64,000 nucleotides of DNA, taken from assembly GCA_030431635.1 (NCBI GenBank), contig JAUIIL010000003.1, positions 124,001 to 188,000 of the forward strand, in the 5' to 3' direction. Of this stretch, positions 63,415-64,000 are shown in pieces. Position 1 is the stretch's first letter. Every line of letters begins with the position of its first letter. A model generated the notes under the pieces. The model saw nothing but the letters and a program-made list of their open reading frames with translations. It was not told where the DNA came from and ran no database searches. The position numbers and the translations under genes are program-made. This stretch comes from Bacteriovoracia bacterium. GTDB taxonomy: Bacteria > Bdellovibrionota > Bacteriovoracia > Bacteriovoracales > Bacteriovoracaceae.

Positions 63415-63756
63415 TTATCACTAGCAGTTCTACTCTTTCACAAGCTACCGCCATTGAAGTTTAGTAATAGTATCTATAGTGACGTTCTCAACTCATCATT
63501 TGTAGCCTTCCGCTGAAGTCTTCTGGCCTTCGTTTTATACTTCAGAGGTCGTTTGTATACGTATCGTATCCTTGAAATCTACCGGTGGCTCCGACGCTCG
63601 CCAGCTATTACTCCGAGAGTGAGTAAGCTATATTTTTACGATCTACTTAAGCATCATAACATAAATATGTAGTATATTATCTAAGCCAAATATATGTACT
63701 TTGATAAGTTCAGAAGCCTCTGTTCTAGGTTTCTTATTATCAATTTACACGAGTAG
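63361..63756. repeat. Non-coding element with inverted and direct repeats
   Basis: CTACTCGTG (63371-63379) and CACGAGTAG (63748-63756) are inverted copies near the ends, as are GTGTAAA (63361-63367) and TTTACAC (63744-63750). TAAGCTAAATATAGG (63391-63405) and TAAGCCAAATATATG (63682-63696) are direct repeats with 13 of 15 matches. The middle (63481-63630) is about 47% G+C, counted by eye, against roughly a third in the surroundings. No protein is encoded. It may be a decayed recombination site or mobile-element remnant; a nine-base inverted match can arise by chance at this distance. Confidence 0.35.
63603..63629. repeat. Imperfect hairpin with bulged A
   Basis: AGCT-A-TTACTC pairs with GAGTAAGCT around a seven-base loop: ten base pairs with one extrahelical A. 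A second hairpin, CTGAAGT/ACTTCAG (63513-63519 with 63539-63545), lies 60 bases to the left. Hairpins with bulged bases are a feature of recombinase-recognised folded sites, but the core triplets of integron attC sites were not found. Confidence 0.4.
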
Positions 63757-64000
63757 CTGAAACCTTCTTACTTACTCAAAGAACTATTGATGACGTTGTT
63801 TCAAAAGAAGAGTTCCAAAAAATTGAGACAGGTTTACTTGATTATAACTACAAGCTCGAGGCTGATTTTTTTTGGTTTTTGTACTTTACAGGAATGAGAC
63901 TAAATGAGGCTGCTGGTATAAGTTTAGCCGACGTTTTTCCAGGGAAAATCAACAAGAAAGCATTTCAGAATAGGCTAAAGGCGAACAATATTGAGTATTA
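63729..64000 (+). pseudogene. Tyrosine recombinase fragment (runs off right edge)
   Basis: A plus-strand frame opening directly after a TAG at 63726-63728. It reads VAETFLLTQRTIDDVVSKEEF and then FWFLYFTGMRLNEAAGISLADVFPG, the conserved first-arginine region of phage-type integrases and Xer-like recombinases. No ATG, GTG or TTG start lies in a position that would give the N-terminal core-binding domain, so the 5' part is missing or in another frame. The end is outside the window, so whether the catalytic Tyr is present cannot be seen. Confidence 0.7.

Noticed and set aside
63361-63756. Integron attC site
   Set aside because: Hairpins with a bulged base are present, but I could not find the conserved GTTRRRY and RYYYAAC core pair in the needed arrangement.
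1-64000. CRISPR array, rRNA or tRNA genes
   Set aside because: No spaced direct repeats of suitable size, no rRNA core sequences and no convincing tRNA cloverleaf were noticed when reading both strands by eye.

Overview
The window is A+T-rich, densely packed bacterial chromosome (roughly one third G+C, judged by eye). Core genes include the mreC-mreD-PBP2-RodA wall-elongation operon, gap-pgk-tpiA-secG, leuS, def and ssb. Accessory genes include an HD-GYP protein, a VKOR-DsbA fusion, a histone H1-like protein, a TadE/G-like giant protein, the TIGR03545/TIGR03546 pair and many small exported proteins. Together they suggest a low-GC Bdellovibrio-like organism of the Bacteriovorax/Halobacteriovorax type. 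This assignment is inference; there is no rRNA gene in the window and no search was run. No tRNA, rRNA, CRISPR array or intact insertion sequence was seen.

Layout. 0-1.8 kb: a ferredoxin cut by the window edge and a PpiD-like chaperone. 1.9-6.4 kb: elongasome operon with start/stop overlaps. 6.4-16.4 kb: mostly minus-strand genes for an unknown exported protein, a rhodanese-like protein, a DUF350-like membrane protein, an HD phosphohydrolase, a glutaredoxin, an H1-like protein and an 892-residue TadE/G-like protein, with a MarR regulator on the plus strand. 16.5-24.9 kb: a candidate structured RNA, ssb, a DEAD-box helicase, an ABC-F ATPase, an HD-GYP phosphodiesterase and a class V aminotransferase. 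24.9-28.3 kb: glycolytic operon gap-pgk-tpiA with secG. 28.4-36.2 kb: YhaM-like nuclease and M48 protease facing a minus-strand operon (tatD, VKOR-DsbA, pgeF, rluD, a J-like/HTH fusion, a MinD/FlhG-type ATPase). 36.4-46 kb: lipid-kinase-like gene, arsC-like gene, leuS, small exported proteins, an inactive trypsin-like lipoprotein, and a three-gene lipid cluster (OlsB-like, PlsC-like, M20 peptidase). 46-52.4 kb: def, a methyltransferase, TIGR03546/TIGR03545, a low-molecular-weight phosphatase, a barrel-like protein and an FHA protein.

The most coherent accessory system is at 52.4-58.9 kb: a single-strand operon of a methylmalonate/malonate-semialdehyde-type dehydrogenase, a URC1-type GTP-cyclohydrolase-II homologue, a URC4/DUF1688 protein, uracil phosphoribosyltransferase, a uridine-kinase family protein and an uncharacterised permease. 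It lies behind a 17-bp palindrome. This matches the URC uracil-catabolic pathway, and a predator consuming prey RNA would have an obvious use for it.

The right end (59-64 kb) is less tidy. It has an isoprenylcysteine-methyltransferase-like gene coupled to a PhyH-type dioxygenase, an AraC-GyrI regulator broken by at least three lesions, a GST, and then about 0.9 kb of gene remnants, hairpins and repeats leading into a tyrosine recombinase with no visible start. This looks like the edge of a mobile or decaying region. Convergent genes elsewhere often share a four-base overlap at their stop codons, which shows how compact the chromosome is.
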